NCBI GenBank assembly: GCA_029863605.1
Contig: JAOTVB010000013.1
Location: forward strand, 56,005 to 120,004
Source of the DNA: Myxococcales bacterium
GTDB taxonomy: Bacteria > Myxococcota_A > Polyangia > Polyangiales > Houyiibacteriaceae
Length of the DNA stretch: 64,000 bases
Direction of reading: 5' to 3'
The notes under the pieces are model-generated. The model was given only the letters and a program-made list of their open reading frames with translations, did not search any database and was not told the origin of the DNA. The translations under genes and the position numbers were made by a program. This document shows positions 12,138 through 22,608 of the stretch, piece after piece; within the stretch, counting starts at the first letter, position 1, and each line of letters begins with the position of its first letter.

Positions 12138-13397
12138 TCAGGCGAGCTCCGCTTCTTCCTTTTCGTAGACGATGAGCGGCTTCTCGCCGGAGGCGATGAC
12201 TTCTTCGTTGACGACGACTTCGCGGATATCCGCCTGCGAGGGGACGTCATACATGATGTCGAGCATCGACTTTTCCATGATGGCGCGGAGACCGCGCGCA
12301 CCCGCGTTCCGCGTAAGCGCCTGCCGCGCTACCGCACGCAGGGACCCTTGGGAGAACTTGAGCTTCACGCCATCCATCTCGAAAAGCTTTTGGTACTGCT
12401 TGACCAGCGCGTTCTTGGGCTTGGTTAGGATATCGACCAGGGCGCCCTCATTGAGCTCGTGGAGCGTCGCGATGACGGGCAAACGGCCGATGAACTCTGG
12501 GATCAACCCTGCTCGAAGCAGATCTTCGGGCTCGACGCGCTCGAGAAGGTCGCCGATCTTCTTGTCTTTGCGGGACGGGATGTCGGCGCCAAAGCCGAGC
12601 GTTCGCTCTCCAATGCGCCTCTCGATGACCTCGTCGAGGCCGACGAATGCGCCGCCGCAGATGAAGAGGATATTGCCTGTGTCGATCTGCAGGAAGTCTT
12701 GTTGGGGGTGCTTGCGACCGCCCTTGGGCGGCACGTTGGCGACCGTGCCTTCAATGATCTTCAAAAGAGCCTGCTGGACACCCTCGCCGCTGACGTCACG
12801 CGTGATGGACGGGTTGTCGCCCTTGCGAGCGACCTTGTCGATCTCGTCGATGTATACGATGCCGCGCTGCGCGCGGTCGACGTCGTGGTCGGCGTTTTGC
12901 AAGAGCTGAACGATGATGTTCTCGACATCTTCGCCGACGTAGCCAGCCTCGGTCAGCGTCGTCGCGTCCGCGATGGCGAAGGGAACGTTCAGGATGCGGG
13001 CCAAGGTCTGCGCGAGGAGCGTCTTACCGGAGCCCGTCGGTCCGAGAAGAAGGATGTTCGACTTCTGCAGCTCGACGTCGTCGGTGGCGACCTTCGAGTC
13101 GATGCGCTTGTAATGGTTGTGCACTGCGACCGAGAGGATCTTCTTGGCACGCTCTTGGCCGATGACGTACTCGTCGAGGATCTCTTTGATCTCGGCGGGC
13201 TTGGGGAGGGGGGTCGTCGTCGTGAGCGATTCTTCGCGTTCGACCTCCTCCGCGATGATGTCGTTGCAGAGCCCGATGCACTCGTCACAGATGTAGACCG
13301 TCGGTCCGGCGATGAGCTTCTTCACCTCTTTCTGCGACTTCCCACAGAAGGAGCATTGAAGGTTGCCGTGTCCGTCGTCTCGTCTGCGATCCACCAT
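12138..13397 (-). CDS. clpX: ATP-dependent Clp protease ATP-binding subunit ClpX
   Basis: 419 aa. The N-terminal zinc-binding domain has CSFCGKS and CDECIGLC (four cysteines). The AAA+ module has Walker [16 protein letters not shown], Walker [10 protein letters not shown] and a pore-loop GYVGEDVE. The C-terminal small domain contains the sensor-2 region [18 protein letters not shown]. It unfolds tagged proteins and feeds them to ClpP. Length and motifs are complete. It lies 80 bp downstream of clpP in the same direction. Confidence 0.97.
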   Translation of the reverse strand: MVDRRRDDGHGNLQCSFCGKSQKEVKKLIAGPTVYICDECIGLCNDIIAEEVEREESLTTTTPLPKPAEIKEILDEYVIGQERAKKILSVAVHNHYKRIDSKVATDDVELQKSNILLLGPTGSGKTLLAQTLARILNVPFAIADATTLTEAGYVGEDVENIIVQLLQNADHDVDRAQRGIVYIDEIDKVARKGDNPSITRDVSGEGVQQALLKIIEGTVANVPPKGGRKHPQQDFLQIDTGNILFICGGAFVGLDEVIERRIGERTLGFGADIPSRKDKKIGDLLERVEPEDLLRAGLIPEFIGRLPVIATLHELNEGALVDILTKPKNALVKQYQKLFEMDGVKLKFSQGSLRAVARQALTRNAGARGLRAIMEKSMLDIMYDVPSQADIREVVVNEEVIASGEKPLIVYEKEEAELA

Positions 13398-13477
13398 CTA
13401 CCTACTTCGGTGAAGTCTAGCGTCCTGCCTCGTTTCCGGCAAGCACCTGGCGACGCGCTTCCACTGCGTTTTACGGT

Positions 13478-14089
13478 TTATTCGTCCGAGTGCGGGGCGA
13501 TCACCTCGTCGATCAAGCCGTACTCCCGGGCCTCTTCGGCCGACAGATAGCGATCGCGTTCAGTGTCGTCCTTAATACGTTCGGTCGTTTGGCCTGTATG
13601 CCTGGCCAGGATCGTGTTCATTTGTTCACGAAGTTTCAAGATCTCTCGTGCATGAATCTCGATGTCGGTCGCCTGGCCGCGAATTCCGCCTAGAGGCTGG
13701 TGGATCATGATTCGGCTATTGGGCAGACACTTGCGCATCCCGTGGCTGCCCGATGCGAGGATCCAAGCCGCCATCGACGCCGCCTGACCGAGACAAACCG
13801 TCGAAACGGGTGACCGAACGTACTGCATCGTGTCGTAAATCGAGAGCCCTGCTGTAATCGAGCCGCCGGGGCTGTTGATGTAGAGGGTGATCTCCTTGTC
13901 GGGATCGTCACTTTCGAGGAAGAGCATCTGCGCGATGATGGCATTTGCGACGTCGTCGTTGACCTCGGTCCCGAGGAAGATGATGCGGTCCTTGAGCAAG
14001 CGGCTGAAAATGTCCCACTGACGCTCGCCGCGGTGCGTCGTTTCTACCACCCAGGGCATGTACATCTGTCCGGTCGTTGGCTCACTCAT
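13478..14089 (-). CDS. clpP: ATP-dependent Clp protease proteolytic subunit ClpP
   Basis: 203 aa, normal length. The catalytic triad is present: Ser in GQAASMAAW, His in MIHQPLGG and Asp in the [18 protein letters not shown] region. The segment after the catalytic serine reads [13 protein letters not shown] where most ClpPs have GAFLLAAGAKGKR, a mild family variation. It assembles as a tetradecamer with ClpX. Its ATG overlaps the end of tig by 4 bp (ATGA), indicating translational coupling. Confidence 0.97.
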   Translation of the reverse strand: MSEPTTGQMYMPWVVETTHRGERQWDIFSRLLKDRIIFLGTEVNDDVANAIIAQMLFLESDDPDKEITLYINSPGGSITAGLSIYDTMQYVRSPVSTVCLGQAASMAAWILASGSHGMRKCLPNSRIMIHQPLGGIRGQATDIEIHAREILKLREQMNTILARHTGQTTERIKDDTERDRYLSAEEAREYGLIDEVIAPHSDE

Positions 14090-15435
14090 GACTCTTCCCC
14101 TTCGTCCGCTTCGTTTTGGGAGGCCTCCTCGGAGGTCTCGACCGGCTCGGCAGGCGCCGGTGGCTCCCCCTCCCTGATATTGGCTCGCTCGGTCAAAAGC
14201 GCCATCACCTTTTCTTCGAGGAGCTGGGACTCGAGGGCGTCTCGCTGAGCCTCCTGGTAGTCGGCTTTGACTTTGGCCACGTGCTTACCGGTCTGGTCCG
14301 CGATCTCCTGGAACTTGGCGTTCAGGTCGGCATCGGTCACTTCGATGCCCTCTTGGCGCGCGAGGCTCCCGAGCAAGATGCCGGCCTGGACTCGCCGCTG
14401 CGCCCGATCCTCGAGCCCTTTGAAGAAGTCTTCCCCGGGGGCGCCCGCCTGCCCGGTCATCTGCATCAGCTGCGCCATCTCGTACATCATCATTTGCTGC
14501 TGCTGTTGCACCATCGAAGGAGGCACGGGGATGTCGTTGTGCTCGATCAAGCTGGTGACGAGCTGGTCTTTGACCTCCGCCTCTGCACGCCGCTTTTCGC
14601 CCTGCTCGAGGCCTTCGCGAATCTTGAGCCTCAGCTCGAGTAGCGTTTCGTAGTCGCCGCAGTCTTTGGCGAACTCATCGTCGAGCTCGGGCAGAAGCTT
14701 CTCGTGCAGGTCTGTGGCCGTCACTGCGAAGACCGCGGTCTTGCCTTGGAGGTCCGGGTTTGGGTGATCCTCTTCGAAGGCGACCTCGATGGTCTTCTCG
14801 TCGCCGGGCTGCATTCCAAGGAGCCCGTCTTTGAGCGCAGGTAGGAGCTGGGCGTCACCGATCTCGACCTGCCTACCCTTGGCACCGAGCTGCTGTTTGG
14901 CCTCGCCATCGACCGACACCTCGTAGTCGATGGTGATCAGGTCGCCCTCTTGCGCGGGATGCATCGGCTCGGGAACCTGGATCTCGGCGTGTTGATGACG
15001 CAGACGTTCGACCTCCGCGTCGACGTCTTCCCGAGGTACGTCGATCGGGCGCTGCCAAGCTTCGATGCCTTCGGTGAGGACTTTGTCGATCTTGGGTCGC
15101 ACCTCGACCTTCGCCTTGAAGGTGAGAGGCTGACCTTGTTGAAGTTGAGGCGCCTGCTCCATCTCGGGTTGGGCCACGATGTGAAGCTCGTGCTCCTGCA
15201 CCGCCTGCATCAGACCTTGCTCGACGAGCGTCCCGGTCACCTGCGCCTTGACCTGTCGTCCGTAGACCTGCTTGACGACGTTCTTCGGGGCCTTGCCGGG
15301 TCGGAAGCCTCGGATGCGTGCCGTCTTGCCGATCTCTCGGTAGGTGTCGTTGAGGTCTTTTTGGATTCGCTCCCAGGGAACCTCGACGGTGACCTCGAAG
15401 AGGACCGGGCTGATCTCTCGAATCTCAGATTGCAT
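14086..15435 (-). CDS. tig: Trigger factor, ribosome-associated chaperone and prolyl isomerase
   Basis: 449 aa. The ribosome-binding N-domain contains [18 protein letters not shown] near residue 43, the signature loop that docks on the ribosomal exit. The FKBP-type isomerase domain (about residues 150-230) and the helical C-domain with [19 protein letters not shown] follow. The extreme C-terminus is Glu/Pro-rich. It binds nascent chains as they leave the ribosome. Its start overlaps the dCMP deaminase gene by 11 bp, and its end overlaps clpP by 4 bp. Confidence 0.96.
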   Translation of the reverse strand: MQSEIREISPVLFEVTVEVPWERIQKDLNDTYREIGKTARIRGFRPGKAPKNVVKQVYGRQVKAQVTGTLVEQGLMQAVQEHELHIVAQPEMEQAPQLQQGQPLTFKAKVEVRPKIDKVLTEGIEAWQRPIDVPREDVDAEVERLRHQHAEIQVPEPMHPAQEGDLITIDYEVSVDGEAKQQLGAKGRQVEIGDAQLLPALKDGLLGMQPGDEKTIEVAFEEDHPNPDLQGKTAVFAVTATDLHEKLLPELDDEFAKDCGDYETLLELRLKIREGLEQGEKRRAEAEVKDQLVTSLIEHNDIPVPPSMVQQQQQMMMYEMAQLMQMTGQAGAPGEDFFKGLEDRAQRRVQAGILLGSLARQEGIEVTDADLNAKFQEIADQTGKHVAKVKADYQEAQRDALESQLLEEKVMALLTERANIREGEPPAPAEPVETSEEASQNEADEGEES

Positions 15436-15883
15436 TGGACCCAGCCTTGGCGACCGATTTCTCGCGGTGAAGCTCGACGAGCTCGATCCCGAGCGCCTGC
15501 GAAACCTCGAAAATCCGCTCGTCCCGGTAGAACTCTTCGAACACGATCCGCTTGACCCCTGCGTTGCAGATCGCCTTGAAGCAGCTCCAGCACGGGGACG
15601 CGGTCACGTAAATCGACGCGCCGTCGATACGGGCGCCGTTCTTGGCTGCCTGGATGATTGCGTTGATCTCGGCGTGGATCGTTCGGACACAATGGCCGTC
15701 TTCCATCATGTGGCCGGCTTCGTCGCAGTGGGGAAGGCCCCTCACAGAGCCGTTGTAGCCGGTCGACAAGATCGTTTTGTCGCGAACGATCACCGCACCG
15801 ACGTGCTTGCGGGGGCAGGTCGATCGTGCGGCCACGACTTCCGCGATATCCATGAAGTATTCGTCCCACGAGGCGCGCGCCAT
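15425..15883 (-). CDS. Deoxycytidylate (dCMP) deaminase
   Basis: 152 aa with the zinc site of the cytidine/deoxycytidylate deaminase superfamily: HAEINAI gives the His and catalytic Glu, and SPCWSCFKAI gives the two cysteines. The ComEB/dCMP deaminase pattern is clear (STCPRKHVGAVIVRDKTILSTGYNG). It converts dCMP to dUMP for thymidylate synthesis. It is the first gene of the run leading into tig, clpP, clpX and lon. Confidence 0.9.
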   Translation of the reverse strand: MARASWDEYFMDIAEVVAARSTCPRKHVGAVIVRDKTILSTGYNGSVRGLPHCDEAGHMMEDGHCVRTIHAEINAIIQAAKNGARIDGASIYVTASPCWSCFKAICNAGVKRIVFEEFYRDERIFEVSQALGIELVELHREKSVAKAGSNAI

Positions 15884-15920
15884 CGCAGGTTCCTAGCCCG
15901 AGCTTCGAGCGCCGACAACC

Positions 15921-17294
15921 TCAATACACCGGGTTGCGCGTAACCTGAAGTGGGCGCCCCTCCTTCAGTTTCCGGGCAAAGCTCCCGAAGGCTTTCCGCA
16001 CTGCCCGGTGAACGCGGGGTGGTAGGTCGCGCACGATCAAGACGGCGCGCCCCCGACGTTCCACCAACGAGGACGGTTTCTTCGGGGCGACCCGCTGCGC
16101 CGCTCGATACGCCTCGACTGCGTCCGCCTCCGAATCCCAGGTCGTCCACCAGACGACCGCCGTTGCGTCCGCGCGTCGGTAGACGACGAGCTGATCGCCA
16201 CCCCAACCCGCGGCGGCAGCCTCGTTCGTTCCCGTCGGCGAGCTTTGACCGAGATACACGCTGAGCTCGAGCTCCCCGAGAGTATCTTCTGCGATTCGTC
16301 GATACCCCGCCTGTTCGACACCGCGGATGTCGGAGACCTCGAACAGCTCGCCACGCTCAGCGTTGGCAAACTTCTCGGGGTGCAGGACCTGCTCGGTGGT
16401 GGTGGGTGGCCGCCGATGGGCTCGATTGACCGAAGGCCACCCGCCCGTCGAATAAACCGTGGCGATGAACTGCAAGCCACGCAGGTACGGAGCGACCAAC
16501 GTCACCCGCAGAATCGCCGGCGCCTCATCGAGCTTCTCGCCCCTGATGAAGGCTTCGACGTCGATGTAGCTCCCCATTTGTTGAATCCCCCGAGTGGCCG
16601 CCGACAGGGGAATCCCTTGGCTCCGCAGGGCGTTTGCAAGCATCGCGAGGGTCGCGTCGCCTTCGATGACGGCTCGGAACGCGTTGTCCGCATCGGCCGT
16701 CCGCTTCTGGTCATAAGAGTCCCCGAGGCCCAGGCGTTGATCTTGGAGGGCATGCACAAGCTCGTGGACCAGCACCAGCCGTGCCTCGTCACTCTCTTTG
16801 GGCCCTCGGGTTCCGAGGAGGCCATCCATCACATCGTCGCGAATGACGAGTCGGGTCTCCTTGGGATCGTAGTAGCCGATCACCTGCTCGCCGAGTACTC
16901 CGGAAAAGAGCGCGCGCAGATCCGCGTCGGGGTCGATCAGACCGAGGGCGCCGTAGAGGAGGCGCGCTCGCTCGATCTCTTCGTCTTCGATCTGATCGTG
17001 CAAGCTGCTCGCGATGGCGATCCCATCTTCGATCTCGATCGTAATCGGGTGCAGGAACCTCAGCTGACGCACGGATTCAGCCGCACGCGCGAGCTTTTCG
17101 ATCGCCGCACGCTCCTGCGAGGTCGCTGGTCGCCTCAGCCCTGGCTTCGGTGGCGACGGCTCCGACGACCCGGCAGTGCTCGTTTCTTCCGAGGCGTGGG
17201 GGACGATGAGCTCCGACTGTGGCTCCGGTTTCGCTTGTCGATGGCAACCGCTCAGGCAGAGCACCGTGACCAAACCCAAGACCCAACGGTTCAT
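15921..17294 (-). CDS. Putative zinc metallopeptidase lipoprotein
   Basis: 457 aa. A lipoprotein signal ends in LCLSGC (acylated Cys-17), followed by a proline/serine-rich linker. The core has LVHELVHALQDQRLGL, an HEXXH zinc motif, and about 30 residues later EGDATLAMLANAL, whose Glu is a likely third zinc ligand. This arrangement matches uncharacterised lipoprotein metallopeptidases common in Myxococcota. The protein should sit on the periplasmic side of a membrane; the substrate is unknown. Its ATG overlaps the RNase J stop by 4 bp, so both are made from one message. Confidence 0.7.
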   Translation of the reverse strand: MNRWVLGLVTVLCLSGCHRQAKPEPQSELIVPHASEETSTAGSSEPSPPKPGLRRPATSQERAAIEKLARAAESVRQLRFLHPITIEIEDGIAIASSLHDQIEDEEIERARLLYGALGLIDPDADLRALFSGVLGEQVIGYYDPKETRLVIRDDVMDGLLGTRGPKESDEARLVLVHELVHALQDQRLGLGDSYDQKRTADADNAFRAVIEGDATLAMLANALRSQGIPLSAATRGIQQMGSYIDVEAFIRGEKLDEAPAILRVTLVAPYLRGLQFIATVYSTGGWPSVNRAHRRPPTTTEQVLHPEKFANAERGELFEVSDIRGVEQAGYRRIAEDTLGELELSVYLGQSSPTGTNEAAAAGWGGDQLVVYRRADATAVVWWTTWDSEADAVEAYRAAQRVAPKKPSSLVERRGRAVLIVRDLPPRVHRAVRKAFGSFARKLKEGRPLQVTRNPVY

Positions 17295-18919
17295 GATGCC
17301 TCGACTACGGCCGCAGCGATGAGGGGGCGTTTGCGGTGATTGTGAAGCAGGAAGCGACGCGCAGCCTCGATGGCGATTTCTTCGGCCAGCTCAGGCCGGG
17401 TGAAGCGGCGTCCCTTGAGCTTGTCCCGGATCTGGTTGGCCACCTTCTGCTCGACCCGAGGGCGTATCTCGGCGCCGACGACGCCGCGTGTCAACACCCA
17501 GGGAGAGCTCTTGAGTCTGCCGTCCTTCATTGCGATCGAGATGGTAACGACCCCGCCCGAGGCCATCGCGCGGCGGTCGTCGATCACTCCCTTGCCGAGC
17601 GGCTCCATCCGTTCTACGTAGACGCGTCCGACAGGCACCGACCCAACCACGTCGAGCGAGTCGCGTGTGACTTCCAAGACACTGCCGTTTTCGACGAGCT
17701 TGATCTGCGTGATGCCTTCTTCACGGGCGAGCTCTGCATGTCGGCGAAGATGACGATGGGTTCCGTGCACCGGGACGAATGCCTCTGGTTGCAGGAGGCG
17801 AAGCATCGACCGTTGCTCCTCGCGAGATCCATGGCCGCTTGCATGGATCTCCGGGTGCTCGCGGCGAGTGATAATTTCGATCCCGCGCCGCTCGAACCGA
17901 TTGATCACGTCGAGCACGGGAAGCTCGTTGCCCGGTATGATCCGTGACGAAAAGATGACCATGTCACCTTCCGAGAGATGCAGATAGGAATGCTCGTCGC
18001 GGGCGAGGAGCGTCAATGAAGAGCGCGGCTCTCCCTGGGTGCCGCCTGTGATGATCATGACTTCGTTGCGGGGCAGGGTGGCGGCTTCTTCGGCGGACAC
18101 GAGCAGGGAATCGACGGGGGGCACCAGGTTTAGGCCGGTCGCAGCCTCGGTGTGTTTGCGCACCGACATCCCGAGGAGACAGACTCTTCGGCCGTGCGCC
18201 CTTGCGATCCGGAGGGCTGCACGCAGTCGGAACACATTGGATGAGAACGTGGCGACGACCACTCGATGTCGTGAGCGCGCGACCCAGCGCTCGAGCGCAG
18301 CTTCGGCGGCGCGCTCGAGGCCAGACGTGCCCTCGACGTCTGCTCCGGTGGAATCGCTCAGGAGCAGTCGAACGCCATCTCGGGCGACCTCGTCGAGTCT
18401 TTCGCGATCGAAGCGCTGGCCGGCGCAGGGCTCCGACTCGATCTTGAAGTCGCCCGTATGCACCACGGTGCCGACGGGAGTATCCAAGATGAGCCCCGTT
18501 GCATCCGCGATCGAGTGATGAACCGCAAACCGTTCGACCGTGAATGGTCTGATTTCGAAGCGGCTGCCGGCACCCCCGACCCGGAGGTCGACATCCTTCA
18601 AACGGTGCTCTTTCAGCCGATCGCGGATTAAGGCCGCAGCATAGGGCGGCGCGTACACGGGAACACGAACGCGCTTCAGGAGATATGGCAGCGCGCCGAT
18701 GTGGTCCTCATGGCCATGGGTGACGACGATCGCGCGCAACCGGTCGCCCTGCTCCTCGAGCCAAGCGAAATCGGGGTGGAACATGTCGGCACCAAGCTCA
18801 TCGGTGAACCCGACGCCGCAGTCGATCGCGAAGATGGTGTCACCCGATGCCAGTGCGGCACAGTTCATTCCGACCTCACTCAGGCCTCCGAGCGGGATGA
18901 AGCGCAGACTATCGGTCAC
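17291..18919 (-). CDS. rnj: Ribonuclease J (metallo-beta-lactamase/beta-CASP nuclease)
   Basis: About 542 aa. The N-terminal metallo-beta-lactamase motifs are complete: VVTHGHEDHIGALPY (HxHxDH) and HTGDFK. The beta-CASP region has LLLSDSTGADVEG, VATFSSNVFRL and VHGTHRHLRRH. The C-terminal RNase J domain ends near the stop. It acts as a 5'-3' exonuclease and endonuclease in mRNA and rRNA processing. The start is uncertain. I prefer the GTG at 18919, a few residues before LRFIPLGGLSEVGMN, the usual N-terminus; a TTG at 18964 in the same frame would add 15 residues. It overlaps the downstream metallopeptidase gene by 4 bp. Confidence 0.93.
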   Translation of the reverse strand: MTDSLRFIPLGGLSEVGMNCAALASGDTIFAIDCGVGFTDELGADMFHPDFAWLEEQGDRLRAIVVTHGHEDHIGALPYLLKRVRVPVYAPPYAAALIRDRLKEHRLKDVDLRVGGAGSRFEIRPFTVERFAVHHSIADATGLILDTPVGTVVHTGDFKIESEPCAGQRFDRERLDEVARDGVRLLLSDSTGADVEGTSGLERAAEAALERWVARSRHRVVVATFSSNVFRLRAALRIARAHGRRVCLLGMSVRKHTEAATGLNLVPPVDSLLVSAEEAATLPRNEVMIITGGTQGEPRSSLTLLARDEHSYLHLSEGDMVIFSSRIIPGNELPVLDVINRFERRGIEIITRREHPEIHASGHGSREEQRSMLRLLQPEAFVPVHGTHRHLRRHAELAREEGITQIKLVENGSVLEVTRDSLDVVGSVPVGRVYVERMEPLGKGVIDDRRAMASGGVVTISIAMKDGRLKSSPWVLTRGVVGAEIRPRVEQKVANQIRDKLKGRRFTRPELAEEIAIEAARRFLLHNHRKRPLIAAAVVEAS

Positions 18920-19027
18920 GGAGCTCTCGGGTGCCGGGCTAAAGGTCCGCGGCCATTGGGTCAAGGAGTCAATCGCCTCGTTGACCCGTGCGTTTCCTGC
19001 GTGCTACGCCCCGGACCGCACGAGCTC

Positions 19028-21049
19028 ATGCGGCGTTTCTTAGCGATTATCGGGGTGGTCAGCCTCTGGGCGACGGTAGGTGCGGCGCAGGAGGAGTCCA
19101 CGCCGGCCGGAGCGCGTCGTCAGGCTGCAACGGAGGAAGAGACCTGGGAGGCCGAGAAAGACTCCACTGTCGAGATCGAGCCGGCCGAAGAGCCACCACC
19201 CCGGCTGCGGGCTCCTAGCCTCGAAGGGCTCGATTTGCCGGCAGAAGAGCTCGATGCGGCCGAGGACGACCTTCCCGATGACTTCGAGTCCGAGGAAGAG
19301 ATGGCCGCCGAAGACGCCGCGCTTCTCGGGATGGCGGAGCCACCTGCCTCGGACCCCACGCTTGCGTCGTGGACCAATCCGCGCCCCGTCTTCTCGCTGA
19401 GCGGTTACTTCCGCGTTCGCGGCAGCATGAACAACAACTTTCACCTCAGCCGGCAACCGCTAGAGCGCCTCACCGGCGAGCCATTTGGTCGGTGGATCGG
19501 CATCGATGCGGGCGAGAACAATCAGGGTGTGTTGCCGGCCGGCGGCTGCAGCGGGCCCCCCTCGTCTCCGGCGACCCAAGATCAGCGCTGTGCGGGGAGC
19601 AAGAGCATCCGGTTTGCCAACATGCGGCTTCGGCTTCAGCCCACCCTGTCGTTGAGCGACAACATTCGCCTCCACATGATGGTCGATGTCTTCGACAACC
19701 TGGTGCTCGGGTCGACTCCCGACGTGAAGTCGGTCAACCAATTCGGGCAGGTCACCGGCCGCGCCCCCGGGGTGCCCGTCGATAGCTTGACCCTGACGCA
19801 GCCCCCGCCCGAAAGCTTTCGAAACACGATCGGCGACAACATCAGGGTGAGGCGCGCGTGGGGTGAGGTGACCAACAGCACGATCGGCCAGCTTCGCTTC
19901 GGGCGCATGGGTCACCAATGGGGCCTTGGCATGCTCTGGAATGCCGGCGTGGGCACGAACATCCTCGACACGCAGCTCGACTCGGACTTTCAGACCGAGA
20001 TCGACCGAATCCAGTTGATCGGTAAGTTCAAGGACATCTTCTTTGGCGTTTCGTGGGACTTCGTGAACAAGGGCTTTACAGTCGATCCGCTCGGCGACAT
20101 CCAAGCCATCGCCCGAGACGGCACCAGGAATGACGACACCCGTCAATGGAGCTTCTTGGTCGCGCGTCGGATGGACCCGCTGAAGCAGCTCAAACGCCTG
20201 AAGAAAGGCAAATGGGTGTTCAACGGTGGTGCTTACTTCATCTACCGGACGCAGTTCTTGTCGACCTCCACCGCTCCGCTCCTCGGGACGCCAGAAGAGA
20301 TCGAGTCCCTCTTCGTTCGTCGTGACGCCAAGGTCTACATTCCCGACGGTTGGTTCCAGGTCTTGTGGAAGGACTTGAGGCTCGAGATCGAGGTCGGCGC
20401 GATCCTCGGTAAGATCCAGAACACCGCGGCAGGGGAATTCCCTCCGACCGCCGAGGATGCGCCGTTCAAGCTTCGACAATGGGGCATCGCGTTTGAAGGC
20501 GAGTATCGATTCTTGAACAAGAAGCTCGGTGTGTTCGTCAAGGGGGGTGTGGCCTCGGGCGACCCCGATGTGGTCGGTCTTTCGCAGTACGAGGACCTGG
20601 CGACGCAACCCGTGGGGAGCAAGAACATCTCGACGTTCTCCTTCGCAGCGGACTACCGCATCGACTTGATTCTGTTTCGCGAGATCCTAGGGCGTGTGGC
20701 CGGCGCCTACTATTTCGCACCGGCGATCAGTTACGACTTGATCCACACCGATTTTGGGCGCGTGTTCGGCGCCAAACTCGATTTCATCTACAGCCGCGCC
20801 ATGTTTGAGCAGCAGACGTATTCGTCACAGCCAAACCTCGGCGCCGAGCTCGACCTTTCGCTCTACTACCGCACCGAAAACGGGCCGAGCGCTACCGACG
20901 GCTTTTATGCGGCCTTTCAGTATGCCGTGCTTTTCCCGCTCAACGGACTGAAGTATCTCGGGGTTGACGGCATCCGCGAGCCTGGTACCGAGGGGCTCAG
21001 CGTGGGCAACGCGCAAGTGTGGCGCTTGATCCTCGGGATTCAGTTCTGA
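19028..21049 (+). CDS. Outer-membrane beta-barrel protein with acidic N-terminal domain
   Basis: 673 aa. The signal peptide is MRRFLAIIGVVSLWATVGAA. It is followed by about 85 residues very rich in Glu, Asp, Pro and Ala (20-105). From SLSGYFRVRGSMNNNF onward the sequence alternates polar and aromatic/hydrophobic residues, as in a large porin-like barrel, and the protein ends in VWRLILGIQF, a C-terminal aromatic suited to BAM recognition. Similar proteins occur in myxobacteria without an assigned function. I chose the ATG at 19028 because the signal peptide begins there; an open frame extends back to 18701 but is antisense to RNase J. It is divergent from rnj and convergent with gmk, 2 bp from its stop. 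Confidence 0.7.
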   Translation: MRRFLAIIGVVSLWATVGAAQEESTPAGARRQAATEEETWEAEKDSTVEIEPAEEPPPRLRAPSLEGLDLPAEELDAAEDDLPDDFESEEEMAAEDAALLGMAEPPASDPTLASWTNPRPVFSLSGYFRVRGSMNNNFHLSRQPLERLTGEPFGRWIGIDAGENNQGVLPAGGCSGPPSSPATQDQRCAGSKSIRFANMRLRLQPTLSLSDNIRLHMMVDVFDNLVLGSTPDVKSVNQFGQVTGRAPGVPVDSLTLTQPPPESFRNTIGDNIRVRRAWGEVTNSTIGQLRFGRMGHQWGLGMLWNAGVGTNILDTQLDSDFQTEIDRIQLIGKFKDIFFGVSWDFVNKGFTVDPLGDIQAIARDGTRNDDTRQWSFLVARRMDPLKQLKRLKKGKWVFNGGAYFIYRTQFLSTSTAPLLGTPEEIESLFVRRDAKVYIPDGWFQVLWKDLRLEIEVGAILGKIQNTAAGEFPPTAEDAPFKLRQWGIAFEGEYRFLNKKLGVFVKGGVASGDPDVVGLSQYEDLATQPVGSKNISTFSFAADYRIDLILFREILGRVAGAYYFAPAISYDLIHTDFGRVFGAKLDFIYSRAMFEQQTYSSQPNLGAELDLSLYYRTENGPSATDGFYAAFQYAVLFPLNGLKYLGVDGIREPGTEGLSVGNAQVWRLILGIQF

Positions 21050-21051
21050 GC

Positions 21052-21681
21052 TCAGCGTTCGAGAAGCGCCTCGGCCCTCGCGGCGACGCGCCATTGCCGA
21101 CATCCTTCGGCGAGCACGATGCCGCGAAGCTCTGCGAGCGCCTGTTGTAGCTCGTCATTGACGATCATGTAGTCGAAAAAGGGATAGTGCTCGATCTCCT
21201 CGCGAGCCTTCTGAAAGCGTCGGCGTCTCGATTCCTCGTCGTCCGAGCCGCGGCTGTCCAGGCGTCTTCGAAGCTCGTCCATGGACGGAGGCAAGATGAA
21301 CACACCGACTGCCTCGGGGAACTTCTCTTTGATCTGACGCGCTCCCTGGTAGTCGACGTCGAAGAGGACCCCGTGCTTGCCATCCGACTGTGCGCGGTCG
21401 ATCTCGGTCACGCTGGTGCCGTAGAGGTTCCCATGCACCTGGGCCCATTCGGCAAAGGACCCATCGTCCACGAGCTGCTGAAAGGTTTGTTTGTCGACGA
21501 AGTGATAGTCCTGGCCATCGACTTCGTTTGCGCGCGGCCGCCTCGTCGTATGAGAGACACTGAACCGAAGCTCGGGAAACTCTTGGAGCAATCGATGGGT
21601 CAGCGTCGTCTTACCGGCTCCCGACGGTGAGCTGATGATCAACAGGATGAGATCCGGATCGGTGGAGACTGAGGCGCTCAT
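21052..21681 (-). CDS. gmk: Guanylate kinase
   Basis: 209 aa. The P-loop is SSPSGAGKTTLTHRLL near residue 18. The GMP-binding region has SVSHTTRRPRANEVDGQDYHFV, and the lid region contains DVDYQGARQIKEKFPEAVGVFI. It phosphorylates GMP to GDP. It lies 45 bp downstream of yicC in the same direction, the usual yicC-gmk pairing, but rpoZ does not follow here. The N-terminus has about ten extra residues before the core. Confidence 0.95.
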   Translation of the reverse strand: MSASVSTDPDLILLIISSPSGAGKTTLTHRLLQEFPELRFSVSHTTRRPRANEVDGQDYHFVDKQTFQQLVDDGSFAEWAQVHGNLYGTSVTEIDRAQSDGKHGVLFDVDYQGARQIKEKFPEAVGVFILPPSMDELRRRLDSRGSDDEESRRRRFQKAREEIEHYPFFDYMIVNDELQQALAELRGIVLAEGCRQWRVAARAEALLER

Positions 21682-21726
21682 GCCCTGATCCTCCGACTGC
21701 CACGTCTACCCCTTGCAACCGCCGGA

Positions 21727-22602
21727 CTAAAGCACATTTTGCGCCTGCTCTCTCATTTCTTCCACTGTGGCCTTCAATTCGATGACGAGTGTAGTCATTG
21801 CGAGATCTTGGACCTTCGCGCCGATCGTATTGGCCTCACGCGCCATCTCTTGAAGCAGAAAGTCGATTCGCTTCCCGACCGGCTTGCTCGAATCGTCGAT
21901 GAGCTCGAGCATTTGAGAGCGATGGCTGTCGAGACGAACGAGCTCTTCCGCGATGTCGCTTCGGTCGGCAAGCACGGCAACCTCTTGTTCGAGTCGGGAG
22001 GGCTGGAGCTCGACATCGATGTTCTCGAGCAAAGCCTGGAGCCGGTCACGAAGTCGGGTGCGACGCCCTTCGACCAACCGCGGCAGCTCGGCCCGAAGAG
22101 CTTTCACTTGTGTAGCGACGTCACCCAGCCGGGTCGTGAGCTCTCGAGCGAGAGCCTTGCCCTCCGCACGCCTCATGACGGTAATGGCGCCGCAAGCTTC
22201 GTCGGCAGCGGCGGCGAGTGCTTCTTCGAGTGCATCGTCGTCGATCGCTTTGTTGACCACGAAGAGATCGGGCACACAGGACAGCACCGAAAGGGGAAGA
22301 GGGTCGTCTGGGCTCAGGGCATCGCGCAATGCACCAAGCTCTTGGTAGACCGCGCGCGCACGAGAGACGTCCAGTGTGGGTTGGGGGAGCGTCTGGCCTT
22401 CGAACCGTGCCGTGACGTCGATTCGCCCGCGCTCGAGTCGGCTCCGGATGATTCGTTCGACCGTTGGGGTACGGCTTTGCACGCGCGATGGGAGGTGCAC
22501 GCGCACGTCCAGGTACTTGTGATTGACCGCACGTAGATCGAGCACGATGTGACCATCACCGAGCGTGGCGCGGCCGCTCCCGTATCCCGTCATACTCTGC
22601 AT
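21727..22602 (-). CDS. yicC: YicC-family endoribonuclease
   Basis: 291 aa. It begins with MQSMTGYGSGRATLGDG, the diagnostic YicC N-terminus, and ends with the conserved DUF1732 region (KRIDFLLQEMAREANTIGAK...). Members act as endoribonucleases in E. coli and Bacillus. It lies 6 bp downstream of the DUF507 gene and just ahead of gmk, so the three form an operon. Confidence 0.93.
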   Translation of the reverse strand: MQSMTGYGSGRATLGDGHIVLDLRAVNHKYLDVRVHLPSRVQSRTPTVERIIRSRLERGRIDVTARFEGQTLPQPTLDVSRARAVYQELGALRDALSPDDPLPLSVLSCVPDLFVVNKAIDDDALEEALAAAADEACGAITVMRRAEGKALARELTTRLGDVATQVKALRAELPRLVEGRRTRLRDRLQALLENIDVELQPSRLEQEVAVLADRSDIAEELVRLDSHRSQMLELIDDSSKPVGKRIDFLLQEMAREANTIGAKVQDLAMTTLVIELKATVEEMREQAQNVL

Positions 22603-22608
22603 ACACGC

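Noticed and set aside
12459..13550. A 363-codon plus-strand open frame
   Set aside because: It is the antisense of clpX; there is no recognisable domain.
16245..17339. A 364-codon plus-strand open frame
   Set aside because: It is antisense to the metallopeptidase lipoprotein, which has a signal peptide and HEXXH motif.
18701..19027. An upstream extension of the OM-barrel gene
   Set aside because: This part is antisense to RNase J; the signal peptide begins at 19028.
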